Assembly (NCBI GenBank): GCA_963924555.1
Contig: OZ004582.1
Span: 7,750,001-7,814,000, forward strand
Reading direction: 5' to 3'
DNA: 64,000 bases
Origin: Crambe crambe
Taxonomy: Eukaryota; Porifera; Demospongiae; Poecilosclerida; Crambeidae
Shown here: positions 47,101-59,712 of the stretch, piece after piece
How the letters are laid out: every line of letters begins with the position of its first letter
Position numbering within the stretch: position 1 is the stretch's first letter
The notes under the pieces: generated by a model
What the model was told of the DNA's origin: nothing
Database searches by the model: none
Seen by the model: the letters and a program-made list of their open reading frames with translations, nothing else
Translations under genes and position numbers: made by a program

Positions 47101-49047
47101 GGACAACACTTCCGATAGCGAAGAAGACTTCCAGAAGATTCGATCGAATGTCAACCACCTTATCAACTCTCGTAAAGAGTTCAGCATCGAGTACCCGATC
47201 AGCTACCTCTTGTTCTGCCTCGACCTTCAAAATATGAAACAGAGTATCTTGACCCTGGACGAATGCAAAGACCTTGCAGCCCAACATGGTATTGAAGAGG
47301 ACCAGGTGTCCCACCTATTGCGTTTCCTCCACATCAGAATTGGTGTTGTTCGATACTTTGACATAAAAGGCTTGAAGCACATCATTGTCAAAGAGCCCCA
47401 AGTTCTCTTTGACAAGATCACCGATCTCCTTGTGAAAACCTTTTCTGGTGAGTTCCTTAGAACAGGTGAGGTGCTTGATTTCAGAAAGAAGGGTATTCTC
47501 ACAGCATCAGCCTTTGAAAATGTGGTGAGTAGTGACGATAAGATCAAACCCAATGAGTTTCTTCAACTTCTTGTTCATCTCCGCATCGTCACTCCTTTTG
47601 TCACACCTGGAGACAAAGAAGACCAGGAAAAGAGGTATTTCATTCCATGTGTCCTAAACCACGTCCCAGAGTCCAAAGGAGACACAGTGAGCAATATTCT
47701 ACCACTTTTATTCAAGTTCAAGAGTGACCATTGCCCGAAGGGTATCTTTGGTGTCTTATCTACTCACCTCATGACCCCAGAGAAGGCTGAAAGCGAAGAA
47801 GTTAGTACGACATTCACTCTAATTCATGACAAAATCTTTAAAGATCAGTTGTCCTTTGAGGTCCACTCCCCTTGGGAGGAGCAAGACGAGATGTCCTTGA
47901 AAGTCCACTCTACCCACTTAGAAGTGAAATTCTTTCCCTTTTCATCTGATGATGATCGCGATACTCCCCTGAAAGAAGTGTGCAATAACGTGCGTCAGAT
48001 CCTGGAGAAGTCAATCCTCAGATCCTTGAAGGACCTCCATTACAGCAAAGAGAAGCTCGAGCCCATGGCATGCTTCAAGTGTGAACATTGTACTCAAATG
48101 CATCCAGTAAAGGCAGGAAGAACTCACCACAAGATACACTGTAGCAAAGCTCGTGAAAGAAGTCGCATCCCACTCAATGGAAGATGCTGGTACAATGAAG
48201 GTCGGTCCATTTTTAAACATAGATTCCCGTGTAGGAAACAGTATGTTGAGCTTATTACACTTGAATGTGTATTGCCTAAGCTTTCTTCTCTTGCCTTGCA
48301 TGCATAGCCCTTACTGAGTGCAAATATACATTGCTATTATAATATTATGCAGATCCAACCTCATGTGATCCATGTGAGGACCCTCCTCCCGGCAAAAGGA
48401 GAAAACAAGAACTAGAGATGTTACAGACACATGCACAGTCCATTGGACAAAGCAGTCATCCTGGCTCCATTCGTGAGTTAGCTAGTAACAAAATTTATAT
48501 GTTCTGTACATCTGTGGTTTCAGATCAAGAAACCCTTCCTCTCTGTGTGCGGCCCTACTTGGAGCGGCAGTTGGACTGGGGCCATGGAGGGGTGGAAAAG
48601 GACCTCTCTGAAATAGCGAAACACTTGGACAAATGGGAAGAGGTCGCTCCTCACTTGGAACTGGATCCAATTGATATTCACGATATCAAAGAGAAACATC
48701 AGAACAAACCTTCCTTGCAAAGGTGTGTCATGAAAATAGTAATTGAAAATTGTCTCTATGATTATTGATTTCATTCAGGCAAGCAGCTTTAAGGACATGG
48801 AAGAATAAGCGTGGCCTTCAGCTTCAGGATACATACAAGAACCTATTGGCAGTATTTGTAGAGGCTGAACAGAGTCGGTGTGCTCAGGCTGTTTGTGAAG
48901 TCCTTGGAAAGAGACGTATGTTTGACCAAGTGGTCTCAGTGGCATCATCAATGCATTGCTATTGCATATTATGCAGATCCAGACTCATGCGATTGTTCCA
49001 TATTGCCTTCATGTGAAGATCCTTCCCCCAGCAAGAGGAGAAAATAA
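42832..49047 (+). CDS. Gene X3: ankyrin-ZU5-Roc-COR-Death (type A) protein
   Basis: Exons are 42832-44158 (ankyrin), 44226-44735 (ZU5), 44792-44892, 44946-45101, 45651-45822, 46080-48200 (Roc-COR), 48353-48472 (linker), 48524-48722 and 48779-48915 (Death, type A), and 48977-49047, ending with KRRK and TAA. The total is 4,914 coding bases, 1,637 residues, with no internal stop and every splice phase consistent. This is the cleanest gene model in the window and the best guide for the others. Confidence 0.82.
44226..45822 (+). CDS. X3 exons 2-5: ZU5 and ZU5-linked region
   Basis: ZU5 exon 44226-44735 (ISLSIPEEALDP, CLTGPFELPP) is followed by exons 44792-44892, 44946-45101 and 45651-45822. All splice sites are canonical. 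The linked region is unassigned. Confidence 0.8.
46080..48200 (+). CDS. X3 exon 6: Roc GTPase plus COR domain
   Basis: GPTGSGKSS, DTGGQ and THKD are intact; then SYLLFCLDL and RYFIPCVLNHVPE, and the terminal Cys/His cluster. This is the longest of the three GTPase exons (2,121 bases), from small in-frame additions in the basic insert and in the loop between PFVTP and RYFIP. Confidence 0.9.
48353..49047 (+). CDS. X3 exons 7-10: linker, Death domain (type A), C-terminus
   Basis: Linker 48353-48472 (basic KRRKQE), Death exons 48524-48722 and 48779-48915, then the duplicate linker exon 48977-49047 (PDSCDCS ... KRRK) with a stop. In unit 1 the same last exon has a deletion that removes this stop. 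Confidence 0.75.
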
Positions 49048-49663
49048 AAAAACCAGAGAACTCACTGAACATGCACTTTTCTTCATCACTCTTATAATGA
49101 TCTTTTTTTCCTTTGATTCTATATTGCCAGGTATTTTACATGCTACATTAAAATAATATTGTGTAATCTAAAAACAAAGCTTGTGAAAGAAGTCTCATCC
49201 CACTCAATGGAAGATATTGGTACGATGAAGGTCAGTCCCCTTGTGTATGTATGTTGACCTTATTACACTTGAATGTGTAATAGATACACTAGCCTTGCAT
49301 GTCCAGCCCTTACTGAGTGAAGTATAGAATTTTTGTGGTTTACTGTCATACTGTAACCCATAATTTCAAACCACTGAAAGATAAAAGCCCAATATAACCC
49401 ATTACCATGGCAATCAATCACTGCACATGCTCAGAAGTGCTAATTAACATATTATCATTGTAAACTTTGTTGTAGACTGTGAGCCTCCCACGACCTCATC
49501 AGTCTCATCTCCCCTGCCACATTCTCCACCACAACCAACTCCACATAGGAGTCCTCCTTCTGACCCTGTTGCAGGAAACAACAGAGCAGGGACTGAATTG
49601 CTGAATTCCTTAAAACCCAAGAAGATTTCCACCCACCCATGGGACCAACAAACATGGAATGCA

Positions 49664-49880
49664 CTAATTTTTTATCATTTTTCTATTTATGACCTTTTCA
49701 ACTCCCTTGATGAACTCTTTCATGTGTGGGCGGGTTCGGGATGAAGCAGGCATGAAAGAGTTTATTGAAGGAGTTATCGCTAAAAGTGGAAAGAATGCAT
49801 TGATATGCATTCTATGTTCCGTTGGTCCACATGTTTGTTCCACGGGTTCAGGGGAAGATTCCATCTTGTTCTCATAGTAC
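49664..49880. pseudogene. Foldback fragment of the Roc exon start, unit 3
   Basis: The stretch 49670-49715 matches the Roc exon start in reverse, and 49735-49800 matches it forward (GMKEFIEGV, AKSGK). The P-loop is interrupted. Counterpart of 29485-29640. Confidence 0.55.
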
Positions 49881-50841
49881 TATGGTTGTCCATTTCCTCC
49901 AGTTGTTGACTGTCCATCGTACATATCCTCCCTACCTGCCTGTGCCCACCCCCTCCTGGAGCGACAGTTGGACTGGTACCATAAGGGAGTGGACCGAGAC
50001 CTGAACACTATAGCAGATCACATGCTGGACTGGGAGAAGAAGCTCTCCACTCCTCTGAAACTGACTACAACTGAAATACATGATGTCAAATTTTTTGCAC
50101 TCTGACCCTGTTCTCCTGAGGTAAGATAGAGGCAGCTGCTGCGCAAGGAATTTGAGTCATTATTTTCATTCCCTTTTTTTTTTTTTTTTTTTTTTTTTTG
50201 CAAAAAAAACTTTCCCCATGCAATTTCCAACTGCATGGAAGTTGAATTCATGCTAGGCTTCCACCAATTCTCTTATTTCTACTCTCTTTGTCCATTCATT
50301 GTCTTTGTCTTTGTTCATTATTCATGCCAGCATAGCTACACATACTTGACTATTACTGATAAAGACATAATCCTGAAGTGAGAATTCTCGTGAAAATGAA
50401 ATTATTCAATAAGGAAAAGCTGGAACAGCAAGAGTAAAATGTAGTTGTGCAATGAGAAACAGGAAGAAGTGTTCAGCTCATTAATATTGACTTTGCTTTC
50501 AGCTTTCTCTCCTATCTAAGTACCTATTATTAAAAAATGTGCTAGCATATTTTGTTGAGGCCTAATTCATGCATGGGACTTAATTATTTGTGTGCAGGAG
50601 AGCAGTGTTGAGGAAGTGGAAGGAGAAGGAAGGTCTGCATACCACCTACGGGAACCTGTTGAGGGCGTGTTGTGAGGGAGGAGACACGAGTACTGCTCAA
50701 GTCATCTGTCACACACTGAGGGAGAAGACAAAGGAGGAGGGTAAGTATTCAACCACTTGAATCCAACCACACTACTTGTTGACCCTCATAATCTATGTCC
50801 CATTCAGCACCTCTTCATTGGAACTACTAGCGAATGGGAAG

Positions 50842-50842
<1 letters not shown>

Positions 50843-50910
<68 letters not shown>

Positions 50911-50912
50911 GA
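50843..50912. repeat. TTA microsatellite
   Basis: About 23 TTA units just before the terminal exon acceptor (gaatacag). Confidence 0.95.
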
Positions 50913-52549
50913 ATACAGCATTCAACCTGTGACATGGCTTCCTCTACAGCTGGTTAAATTTTACACGTCTTCTGTCTAGCTATGCTATTTCGATTCTGGC
51001 CGGGTTCTTTGGGTCTTTCTGGACCTGACATTTTTTCTGTGTATAGTGTTACTCTATATTATTCATATCTTTTCGGTTTATTCATTTGTTATTAATCTTA
51101 TTGTTATTGTTGTTGTTGTCATCGTCATCATCTTGTTGTTGTTGTTACATGTATCATTGTTATTATTATTATTGTCATTTCTTCTTGTTATCATTGTCAT
51201 TGTTATTGTTCATAATATAATCTGGGATTTTTTCCTGCTATTACCTACTCATCGTTATAGCGTTTATAGCAATGCTTACCCTTTACCAAACGATATTGTT
51301 ACGATATCTACCCTTTACCAATCATGTCAGCTCTGAAGCTGCACTGGTTGCTGAGGAGAAGGAGCTGTGGGTTCCGCAGGAGACTGAGAGAAGAGTTAGT
51401 TAGGACCCATAAAGAGGTCACCAAGCAGAAGGAGCATCAATGGAGTGCCATTGAGCATCTCTTGGACACAGACAACGACCACAACAGTAGTGCAACAGAT
51501 CTTCAAGACGTCTTCAGAAATAAACAAAGTGTGCACAAAATTGGTATGATATGGTACTGAAAGTGGATGCTGTGGGGAAATATTTATGTCTATGATATTA
51601 AGAAAATGTTGGAGTTGTTTCATATCGGTCAACATGATAACAGATCCCTGCAAACACACCTTTTACGTGTCCCATCTGATTAAAAATATCAAAATGAGGA
51701 CACCCTTTCTAATCAGAGGTACATTTAATCCACCCATCACCCACTTTGCCAATTACTTAGTTATGGTGAGCCAAAGTTTAAGTGGCTAATATTTTGTTGG
51801 GAGTGTGGAAATACAGCATGATGTGCAAAGCATAAGCATGCTGAAATTGTGTCATTAGGTTGTAATCAATGAGTGAAGAAGTGTTTCCTCCAGGACAACC
51901 CACTGTGGACAGTGCAGGACCATGGTTACCAGCACTTGATACAAAGACGATCACTATAATTATCCTTGCATTATCTCTGGGTGGTCCTATTAGTCGGATA
52001 ATTATTATAATTGTTGTATTCTTCCTTCTAACATTTTTGTACTTCTCTTTGATTATTAGCTGGTGCTACATGATATGGAAGTGTACACAAACCATGTGAT
52101 CTTGTATGGGAGCGACAACATGCTTCCAGTTGTCATAGTGATGGACCCGGATGGAAGCAGTGAACCCTACATGATAGTAAAGATAAAAATGATGGATGTC
52201 CCTTTTTATTTAAAGAATTCAAAACTGTCCAACTCTAGAGTGATTCGGATGCCTGCTGCATTGAAAGGACACATGAGAATATCGTAAGCAGTGAAATATA
52301 ATGCAGTACTGAGTAGGACTTATGGGATAATATTAATATCATTGCATTATAATTCAGTTTTATAAAGATTAAGGCAACTGCATTTCACCAACCAATTTTC
52401 TTCTTAGAGGGTATATGAGGTCTTTCTCATTTTACTTTGTTTATTTATTTGTTTTTGTTATTTGTTTATTTGTTTATTTGTTTATTTGTTTATTTGTTTA
52501 TTTGTTTATTTTGTAATAGAACTTCAAGAGTGATCATATTCCGTTAGCA

Positions 52550-52850
52550 AAACCCAGTCCACCAGAAACTTCAAAAAGGCCCTAATAGTGAGAGATCCCA
52601 TGATTCTTTTTAGCTATCAGTATTCTACAACGTTCTTACAGAGATTGTTCCCACATTGTTTGGGAAAAGTTTGGGCAGTACTGCGAAGATGGCTGTGAAG
52701 AAGAAGGCACTACCAATTCCTTCTGTCATTCGAGCAATAAATCTTGGTGGAATGAAGGCTACACAATAAGAGCTGGTTGTCCCGAAGTTCATAGTTGACA
52801 GACTTACTACCCTTAAATCTTTTATTGTCAGAAACCCCATGCCTAATCAC
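52550..52850 (-). pseudogene. Fragment of an MFS transporter (SLC18-like)
   Basis: On the minus strand, 52840-52625 reads ARMTEGIGSAFFFTAIFAVL and then PKLFPN, the pattern of an early transmembrane helix pair in major-facilitator transporters (R-x-x-x-G-x-G-x-A ... FP). The match is to a general family pattern; the SLC18 subfamily is a guess. No neighbouring exons of such a gene are visible. It lies within the rearranged P7 region. Confidence 0.5.
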
Positions 52851-52998
52851 CTTGGGTTTCACAGAAAGTGCTGATTGTGCAAACCAGAAGTGGTTTATGA
52901 GTTCAGAGTAAGCTAGACATGTGAAAAAAAAAATCTTGGCAGGGTCTGTTAGCCTGATACTTTATAGCACTCAAAATGTAATGCAATTCATTCTTTAC

Positions 52999-53136
52999 CT
53001 TATCATTAATGGCACAAGTTCTTTCCAACTTGTACTTGTTCTTAGTCTTGGGTGTGCAGTTAGGAACTGGTTTTCTCTCTTTCTTTCCGTTTGTTGTGAT
53101 TAGAGAGCAATAGGGACATATGAATGGAGAAGACAG
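52999..53136 (-). pseudogene. Inverted copy of PREPL exon P7
   Basis: The minus strand reads SPFICPYCSLIT, NGKKERKPVPNC and KLERTCAINDK, the P7 exon, with its own donor-side flank (gataaggtaaag) preserved. It is reversed with respect to P6 and P8 of the same copy. Confidence 0.85.
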
Positions 53137-54771
53137 ATAAAATTCTTTATTTCTCAGGATGGTGTTGAAGTACCCATCACCCTGTGCTACCATGGAGACA
53201 AGATGAAGCAAGATAGGAACAATCCATTGCTAGTCCATGTGTATGGTGAGTGCTCAACTTTTTTTTCTCCCACGTATGCAGTGGAGCCTCCGAATAATGG
53301 ACACACTTGGGACCCAGCCATTTGTCCTTTGTAGAGAGGTTTATCCTACCTCTTTGCTCCACACTGTATGAAGTCTATTTGGCACCTTGATCATTTGCTA
53401 TAACTTTCTCAATTCTGAACCAAATTTCTAGTTTAATGCATCAACAGAGAGCTGATTGTCCACTCTCTCTGCTGGTATTTGAAATTTAAAATTTGATTAA
53501 GAATTGAGAAAGTTATAGCAGTTATAGTGAATGATCAAGGGGCAAGGTGAATGCAAATAGACTAGACCTTTACTTTAGATTAGGTAATTATTGGCCACTT
53601 AAATTCACATTCAGGTTGCTATGGAGATGACATGTACCTGGGGTACAGACCAGAGCATGAGCAGCTGCTCTCGATGGGCTGGGTCCTTGCATTCTGTCAC
53701 GTCAGGGGAGGGGGAGAGAGAGGCCGCAAGTGGTATCACAGTGGACAAGGGAAGGAAAAGATGAACACGTTCTGGGTACAGCTTCCTTGTCAGTGGAACT
53801 TCTGATAAAGGACACTCCTAAAGAGGACGAACCGCTCAACAAGGGACAATCTAAAAGCACCTTGTACAATACACTAAAGAGGACAACCTCTCTACAAAGG
53901 ACAGTAGTCTGGAGTCCCAAGTGTGTCCATTATCAAGAGGTTCCACTGTACTAAGACAAGGTCATAGTATGGATGTATTTCCTCTCCCTCCCCCCCAGGA
54001 CCTTCATGCATGCATCTGTCACTTGCATTCCAAACTCTGTCTCTCGAGACCAAGTCTGACCGCCTTGAAAGGTCGAAGTGCAGGGGGAGAAACAGTTGGC
54101 ATGTTTTGCAACTTGTGGCCGGGGCTTGTCCAAGCAGCTGTGCTGAAGGTGCATTAATTAGAATAAAGAGCTGAGAAGGATTAGCTGTAAAATACTCATA
54201 GCGGGGAATTTCTGTGGAATAAATTTCCGTGGATGTTGTGGTTATGGCTCACAATTCAATTTCGCACATGAAAATTTTACCCCACAAAAATTTTGTATGT
54301 GCAATATTATTGCAGTGATGGCCTTATCCATAGCAGGGGTCAAGGGTCATTTTCATTGTAAATTTCATTTGTTGTTTTTGTTGTTGTTGTTGTTGTTGTT
54401 GTGCCATAATTTCCTGCTTGGTTTTGTTTATAGGTACCATTTGTGAATGTTGTCGAAACACTAACCATGTCACCATCACATGCCGGTCTCATGGAGTATG
54501 AAGAGTTCGATTTCAACCCAAGGTAATCAACAATTCTGATTTTTATCGATCATATCCATGCACTATCACATATTGACTCAGCTCACCAGATAGCAGGGCA
54601 TTCCTGGAAAGCATATGCCCTTACAGCACTCTTACCCCCCAAAAGTATGCAAAAAAATTGACAACGTCTTTATATATTTATCATTTAACATGGAACCATG
54701 CATAAAGGTAAGCCATATGAGAAATAAATTCATGGTCAGTATGAAGATATCAAATTTATTAGGCATCCATC

Positions 54772-54773
<2 letters not shown>

Positions 54774-54803
<30 letters not shown>
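54774..54803. repeat. TG dinucleotide microsatellite (short)
   Basis: About 15 TG units at the position matching 13905 and 35160. Confidence 0.95.
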
Positions 54804-54804
<1 letters not shown>

Positions 54805-55269
54805 ATGCGTGCACATAACACTATAGGAAATGAGACTTCACTGTATTTTATTCTATCAATAGAGACTTGAACATCATTATTCTAAGAATGAGTATGAACA
54901 CTGTCACTTGGATCACATCACAAGAAACACTTCGAATAATAAATATATTCAGTTGCAAGTGCATCCCTGCAATGGAGCAACGACAGCACTAAATCAAAAT
55001 GAGGTATGCATTTTTCACTTGCTAGTGTACTAAACTCAAATGTAATAACTTTAATCATATGGTTAAATTTTACTAATACATTTTCCCTCATTAGTTCGCG
55101 TACAATTAATCCTTAAATCTGCATGTGTGCAGACTATAACTATTAGTAATGACATTTCTGAAGATGGTAGGCGCTAGGCAAGCTTGTTTCTACAACATTT
55201 TTTCTGGGTGAATTATAGGCGCTAGGCTTATCTAAGTGGAATCTTAGTGGATTGTAGGCCACCCACTAG

Positions 55270-55809
55270 ACTTAAGGTGGTGGGCTAGTAAAAAAAAATT
55301 TTTTTAATGTTGTCATCTGTTCCTCTCTCTTAACTCTTATATGAATGAGGTCAAAGAAATTTAGTACTCTAGTAGAATGATGGTGGTAATATTTACCAGC
55401 AGAGTCAAGTCAGCATGCAGTAAGCCGGTGTCAAACAACATCATGTGAAGTTTATTGAACTTCTGGATGTGTCATCCACACCCGAAGCAAGCTATAACCA
55501 CTTTTTATTCCAAAGCTAGCAACACTGTGCATCATTATTTTTGCTTAAATAGATAGAAACTTATTGATCGGGCAATTATGAGCAGGGAGGGCCAGGTCTT
55601 AGTTGATTTCCAGGGCCAAACACCCCCCAATGTCTACGTCTCCCCCTCCATTTGACTATTGGGGATGTGACTGGATGGGTAAACTCATTGTAGAAGCCAG
55701 CCTTCCTTCTAAGGCGTCCTGAAAAAGAGAGACCTTGATCTGGCTGTCTTTGTAGGTGTGACTTTAATTTTACCACGTGAAATTCTTTCTCTTGCCCACC
55801 ACCTTAAGT
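55270..55809. repeat. MITE with acttaaggtgg termini, copy 3
   Basis: Orthologous insertion to 14434-14964 with ends acttaaggtggtgggc and gcccaccaccttaagt. Confidence 0.65.
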
Positions 55810-56882
55810 GTTTGCATTACAGGTTCACATAAATAGCTTCCTACTTGCAGCTGCCTGGCTGATACAAGTAATCTACCATTGTTAGGCTTTTTCTTGCAAT
55901 TTGGGTATAACTGCATTTGAAACTGTCTAAAATTGCACTCAGCTTCGCCTTGTGCAATTACCTAGCCAGTTTCTCGTGCAATTATACCCAAATTACACTC
56001 AAAAACATGTGATTACCTATACATTTTGTAATAGATACAATTTGAACATGTGGAATTCTGGAATGATCATGAAAGAATCGAAACATTAGATGCTCAGAAA
56101 CTACATCCACCTCGAATTACGATGCAAATTTATTCTGCAGTAACAGACTGCCTTAATGTAACTTTTGAGTCCAATGTTGGCAAAGAATATTCTGTTCTGC
56201 TAGTGTATGATGGTAAGTTGTTACAATTGGTATCGGTAAAGATTACTGTTAATTTCATGCCAAAGTGTCAAGAATTGATATGGGGTTGCATATCTTAACA
56301 TTTTGTCGCACTCCCAATATAAGAAAGGTTTGGCAGTAGGGTGGGGCCTAAGGGTGCACTTTTTGTGCTAATTGCTAATACCTCTAGAGATATAATAGTT
56401 CATTAGCACCTATTTACACCAATCAGGGGTAAATATCACCCAAACACTGTGTCAGCAACGTACCCTTCGGGATCCAAACCTTCCTACTACCCTCCCTTAT
56501 AGTATTATAGCATCACTCTTATCATCGTCGCCATAGGTAACACCATTTTATGATTACTACTAAAGTGTTCCACCTCTAGACAAAACTATTGGCAGTTACT
56601 CACTAGATCTTGAGCAAGAGGTCTGGGGTAGGCAGCGGATCAAGTGCATGGCCTCCTGGTTCTTTGCTGTGCCTCAGTTAAGGGTCGATCAACGCAAAAA
56701 ATTAGAATTTCAATCTACTACCTCCTATAAGCTTGATTTAGGTCTCAAAAGAGCAGCTTTCCAATAGTGTACTTAGTTACAACTTTACACCCCCCCATAT
56801 ATGGAAGACCTGACATGACCTCAAAGACTTTTAAAATTACCACATACTTAGGAGGCCTTTGATACTCCTATCATAGCTTCTA

Positions 56883-57057
56883 CTGTAGATTTCAGGTTGG
56901 TTGTCAGAAAGGTTAGGGGAATAGGTGGATACAGTTTGTCCTATGGTTTACACAACTGCATGGATTGAATAGGACATAAAAGGATCGGGTTTCTTAGGTC
57001 CTTGTAAGCCACTACCTATTTCTCATTCCTTATGGACAACCATCCTGAAATCTACAG
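56883..57057. mobile_element. 175-bp MITE with TA duplication, unit-specific
   Basis: Ends ctgtagatttcaggttgg and ccatcctgaaatctacag are inverted repeats with one mismatch, flanked by TA (56881-56882, 57058-57059). The matching site in unit 2 (37311-37325) and unit 1 (about 16010) reads gcttctatgggcc without it. Partial copies of the same element lie in the introns before the Roc exons (about 6345-6400, 26835-26870, 45985-46040). Confidence 0.85.
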
Positions 57058-57146
57058 TATGGGCCTAGCTGCTTTGAATGAACTGAGGGATTTCAAGGGG
57101 GTATGGTTTCAAAAATATGTTAACAAGTTAGTCTTTTAAAAAGACT

Positions 57147-57700
57147 AGGAATGCCTCGGCACGTACTTAAAGTGCTTTCTAAATTAATTATTTGAGGGAT
57201 CACCGGCTTGAAGCCAGAGTCCTACAAGGATGATTATGTTTGGAATTGCTGAACACTTGTTGCATGGGCATAAATAATGAAAAGTGTAGGGGTTTGTGGG
57301 GTCAAATGTTTCTACAAAATGTTGCAGCTTCTTTTTAATTCTGGCTGTGGAGAGTTCCAAATAATGTGCACTGAGCAACATGGCTTATACATGTAGTAAG
57401 ATTAGTATTTACACAGCTAGTATTCTTGCTGTTCAACGCTTTCAAACTGCCGGTTATTCTCACACATAGCTTGATTGAAGTATGTGTACTAGATTCTCTC
57501 ATTGTTTGGAAGCCTCAAAGTCTTAGTTCTGAGATTCTCCTTCACCATGGCTCTCTCTTTGGCGCTAGCTACTGTACTGTACTAGCTAGAGCTAAATTAA
57601 TGCACGTGCTCGATATGCATCAGCATCGTGTATCATAGCGCGTGCACGTGAAACATACCATCTGCCCAGCACTGCGCCTCGGCACTTTGGTGCCGAGGCA
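57147..57700. repeat. Nested repeat with gcctcggcac ends, copy 3
   Basis: Counterpart of 16096-16648 within the carrier MITE that starts near 56718. Confidence 0.55.
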
Positions 57701-58346
57701 AAAAAATGACACTCAGTTCATTCAAAGGCCCATACAAGCTATGTCCTAAGTATGTGGTAATTTTACAAGTTTTTTTTAAACCATTGAGGTCATGTCAGGT
57801 CTTCTATATATGGGGGGTGTAAAGTTTGGATCCCAGTGCCCTCTAATAGTGGAGTAACCTTCACTGGCACCAGCACCAGTGCCCCTCCAGAGAGTAACTA
57901 TAACTGGTGGGCTGGTCGAGTTGCAAACCGATTGAGTTGTCGCTACTATTGTCCATCTCTGCTTCTAAGCTTCGAGACAATTCGATCTCCCTAACTGTTT
58001 GCTAGCTTTGCTGAGCACAAGGCTTGACTGACTGAACTCTGAGCATGCGCGTGCCCTTGAACTTTGCGGAGCTACCTGCCCTGCCCATTCCAATGTTAAC
58101 TCCATTTAATTCTCAAACTTTATGATAATTAAGGTGGTAGGCTAGCTTGCATGTTTGTATACAAAATGCAAATGGCGTAGTCTCATAATGACAATCCTCT
58201 CATGCAGTTGCAAATATGTAATGCTTTGTAGAGAGGTAAGTCTAGCATCAGTAAACAACATACAGAAGTGTGTAGTAATCAATTTTATGCCAGGACCTCT
58301 GAAATATTTAGAACCTGCTATATCTGACCAGACTAGTGTCAAGTGC

Positions 58347-58616
58347 AGCAAGGATGGAATTAGTAAGGATGGAATTAGTAAGGATGGAGCTAGTAAGGAT
58401 GGAGTTAGTAAGGATGGAGCTAGTAAGGATGGAGTTAGTAAGGATGGAGCTAGTAAGGATGGAGCTAGTAAGGATGGAGCTAGTAAGGATGGAGCTAGTA
58501 AGGATGGAGTTAGTAAGGATGGAGCTAGTAAGGATGGAGTTAGTAAGGATGGAGTTAGTAAGGATGGAGCTAGTAAGGATGGAGCTAGTAAGGATGGAGC
58601 TAGTAAGGATGGAGCT
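58347..58616 (+). repeat. Coding 15-bp minisatellite, 18 units
   Basis: 18 in-frame units of S-K-D-G plus A, V or I in gene Y3, starting with two I-type units. Confidence 0.95.
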
Positions 58617-59712
58617 AGCAATTGGAAGAAAGAAGGTATGGTAACTACAAGACACAACAATTATTATTTGTCTTAGAATTCATATTTAAAGGTCACTTCT
58701 GAAGGCTAGAGTATTCTGGTTGAAATTTTTTATGAGCTATATTGAACCTTGATAGTTATACAATTCTAAACCAGAGAACGTAGGTCATTATTATAATATC
58801 AGCTGAGTATAAACCAGCCTGTGGTATTATTAAATATGAAGATTTCAATGGTGCGTATTTTTTCTCCAGATATAACCAGGCAACCTATGCATGCTACTGA
58901 GTGTAATAGCTACTGTAGTGAACAGACTCTTTTTTCCAGCCCATAATTTCAAGATAAAGCCCAACCTAACACTTTATCATAATATAATTTTTTTTTGTTG
59001 TAGACTATGAGCCTCCAGTAGATTCATCTTACCCGCCACGTTCTCGTGGACCACATCCTCTCACCATGACCAATCACCATCAGGTCACACGTTTCCTTAC
59101 AAACCTGAACAACGAGCAGCTGGTAGGACTTGGCACGCAACTTGGTTTGCTACACCCTCACCTACAGAGGATGATGGACCTTCTTGGAGACATGGTGGCC
59201 TCGTGGTTGCGGAAGGAAGATCAAGTGACTGAAACCAGTGGTGCTCCCAGCTGGAGGAGTTTGACCAACGCCCTTGAGGCTATTGGTCAGAGGGGAATCG
59301 CCTCTGAAATACGGGAAGGTAGGTCATCATGTTATACAATGTGATATTATTATTATTATTATTATTACTATTTATTGATTACAGCATTCAACCTGTGACA
59401 TGGCTTCCTCTACAGCACGTCTTCTGTCTAGCTATGCTATTTCGATTCTGGCCGGGTTCTTTGGGTCTTTCTGGACCTGATATTTTTTCCATGTACAATG
59501 TCTTTTTAGTTTATTCATTTGTTATTGTTCTCATTGTTGTTGTTATCATTGTCATTATTGTTGTTGTTGTTGTTATTATTATTTCATCACATCTTGTTAT
59601 TACCTATTGTTCTTACATTGACATATTTTTTTCCTACTCATCGTTATAGCGTTTGTAGCAATGCTTACCCTTTACCAAATGATATTGTTACGGTATCTAC
59701 CCTTTACCAATC

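Larger units (their letters stand above)
49170..50932 (+). pseudogene. Remains of a second gene X tail with Death domain (type B)
   Basis: A fragment of a Roc-COR exon end (49170-49207, CERSLIPLNGRYWYDE) is followed by a Pro-rich linker exon from 49476 whose donor is deleted. Then come Death exons 49903-50120 and 50598-50740 and a terminal exon 50919-50932. The first Death exon has an extra T (six instead of five in caaatttttt...), which shifts the frame into TGA. The ankyrin, ZU5 and GTPase parts are absent. This is the relic from which the X2 tail was probably derived, or its sibling. Confidence 0.7.
51324..54522 (+). pseudogene. PREPL-like copy delta (P1, P6, P8-P11)
   Basis: P1 51324-51543, P6 52060-52283, P8 53158-53245, P9 53615-53775, P10 53999-54148 and P11 54434-54522. 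P2-P5 are deleted, with a join near 51745. P7 is replaced by foreign sequence and an inverted copy of itself (52999-53136). P10 keeps the intact GRSAGG nucleophile motif that copy beta has lost. The exons with the catalytic Asp and His are again missing, with a join into gene Y at about 54640. Confidence 0.8.
54640..59480 (+). pseudogene. Gene Y3: 5'-truncated ZU5-SKDG-Death gene
   Basis: Same truncation point as Y2 (ZU5 exon remnant 54645-54707). Other exons: 54863-55003, 56035-56212, 58294-58635 (18 S-K-D-G units), 59004-59318 (Death) and terminal 59385-59398 or 59416-59480. All frames are open. The identical join to PREPL intron sequence shows that Y2 and Y3 descend from one rearranged ancestor. 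Expression is possible but the ZU5 core is missing. Confidence 0.6.
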
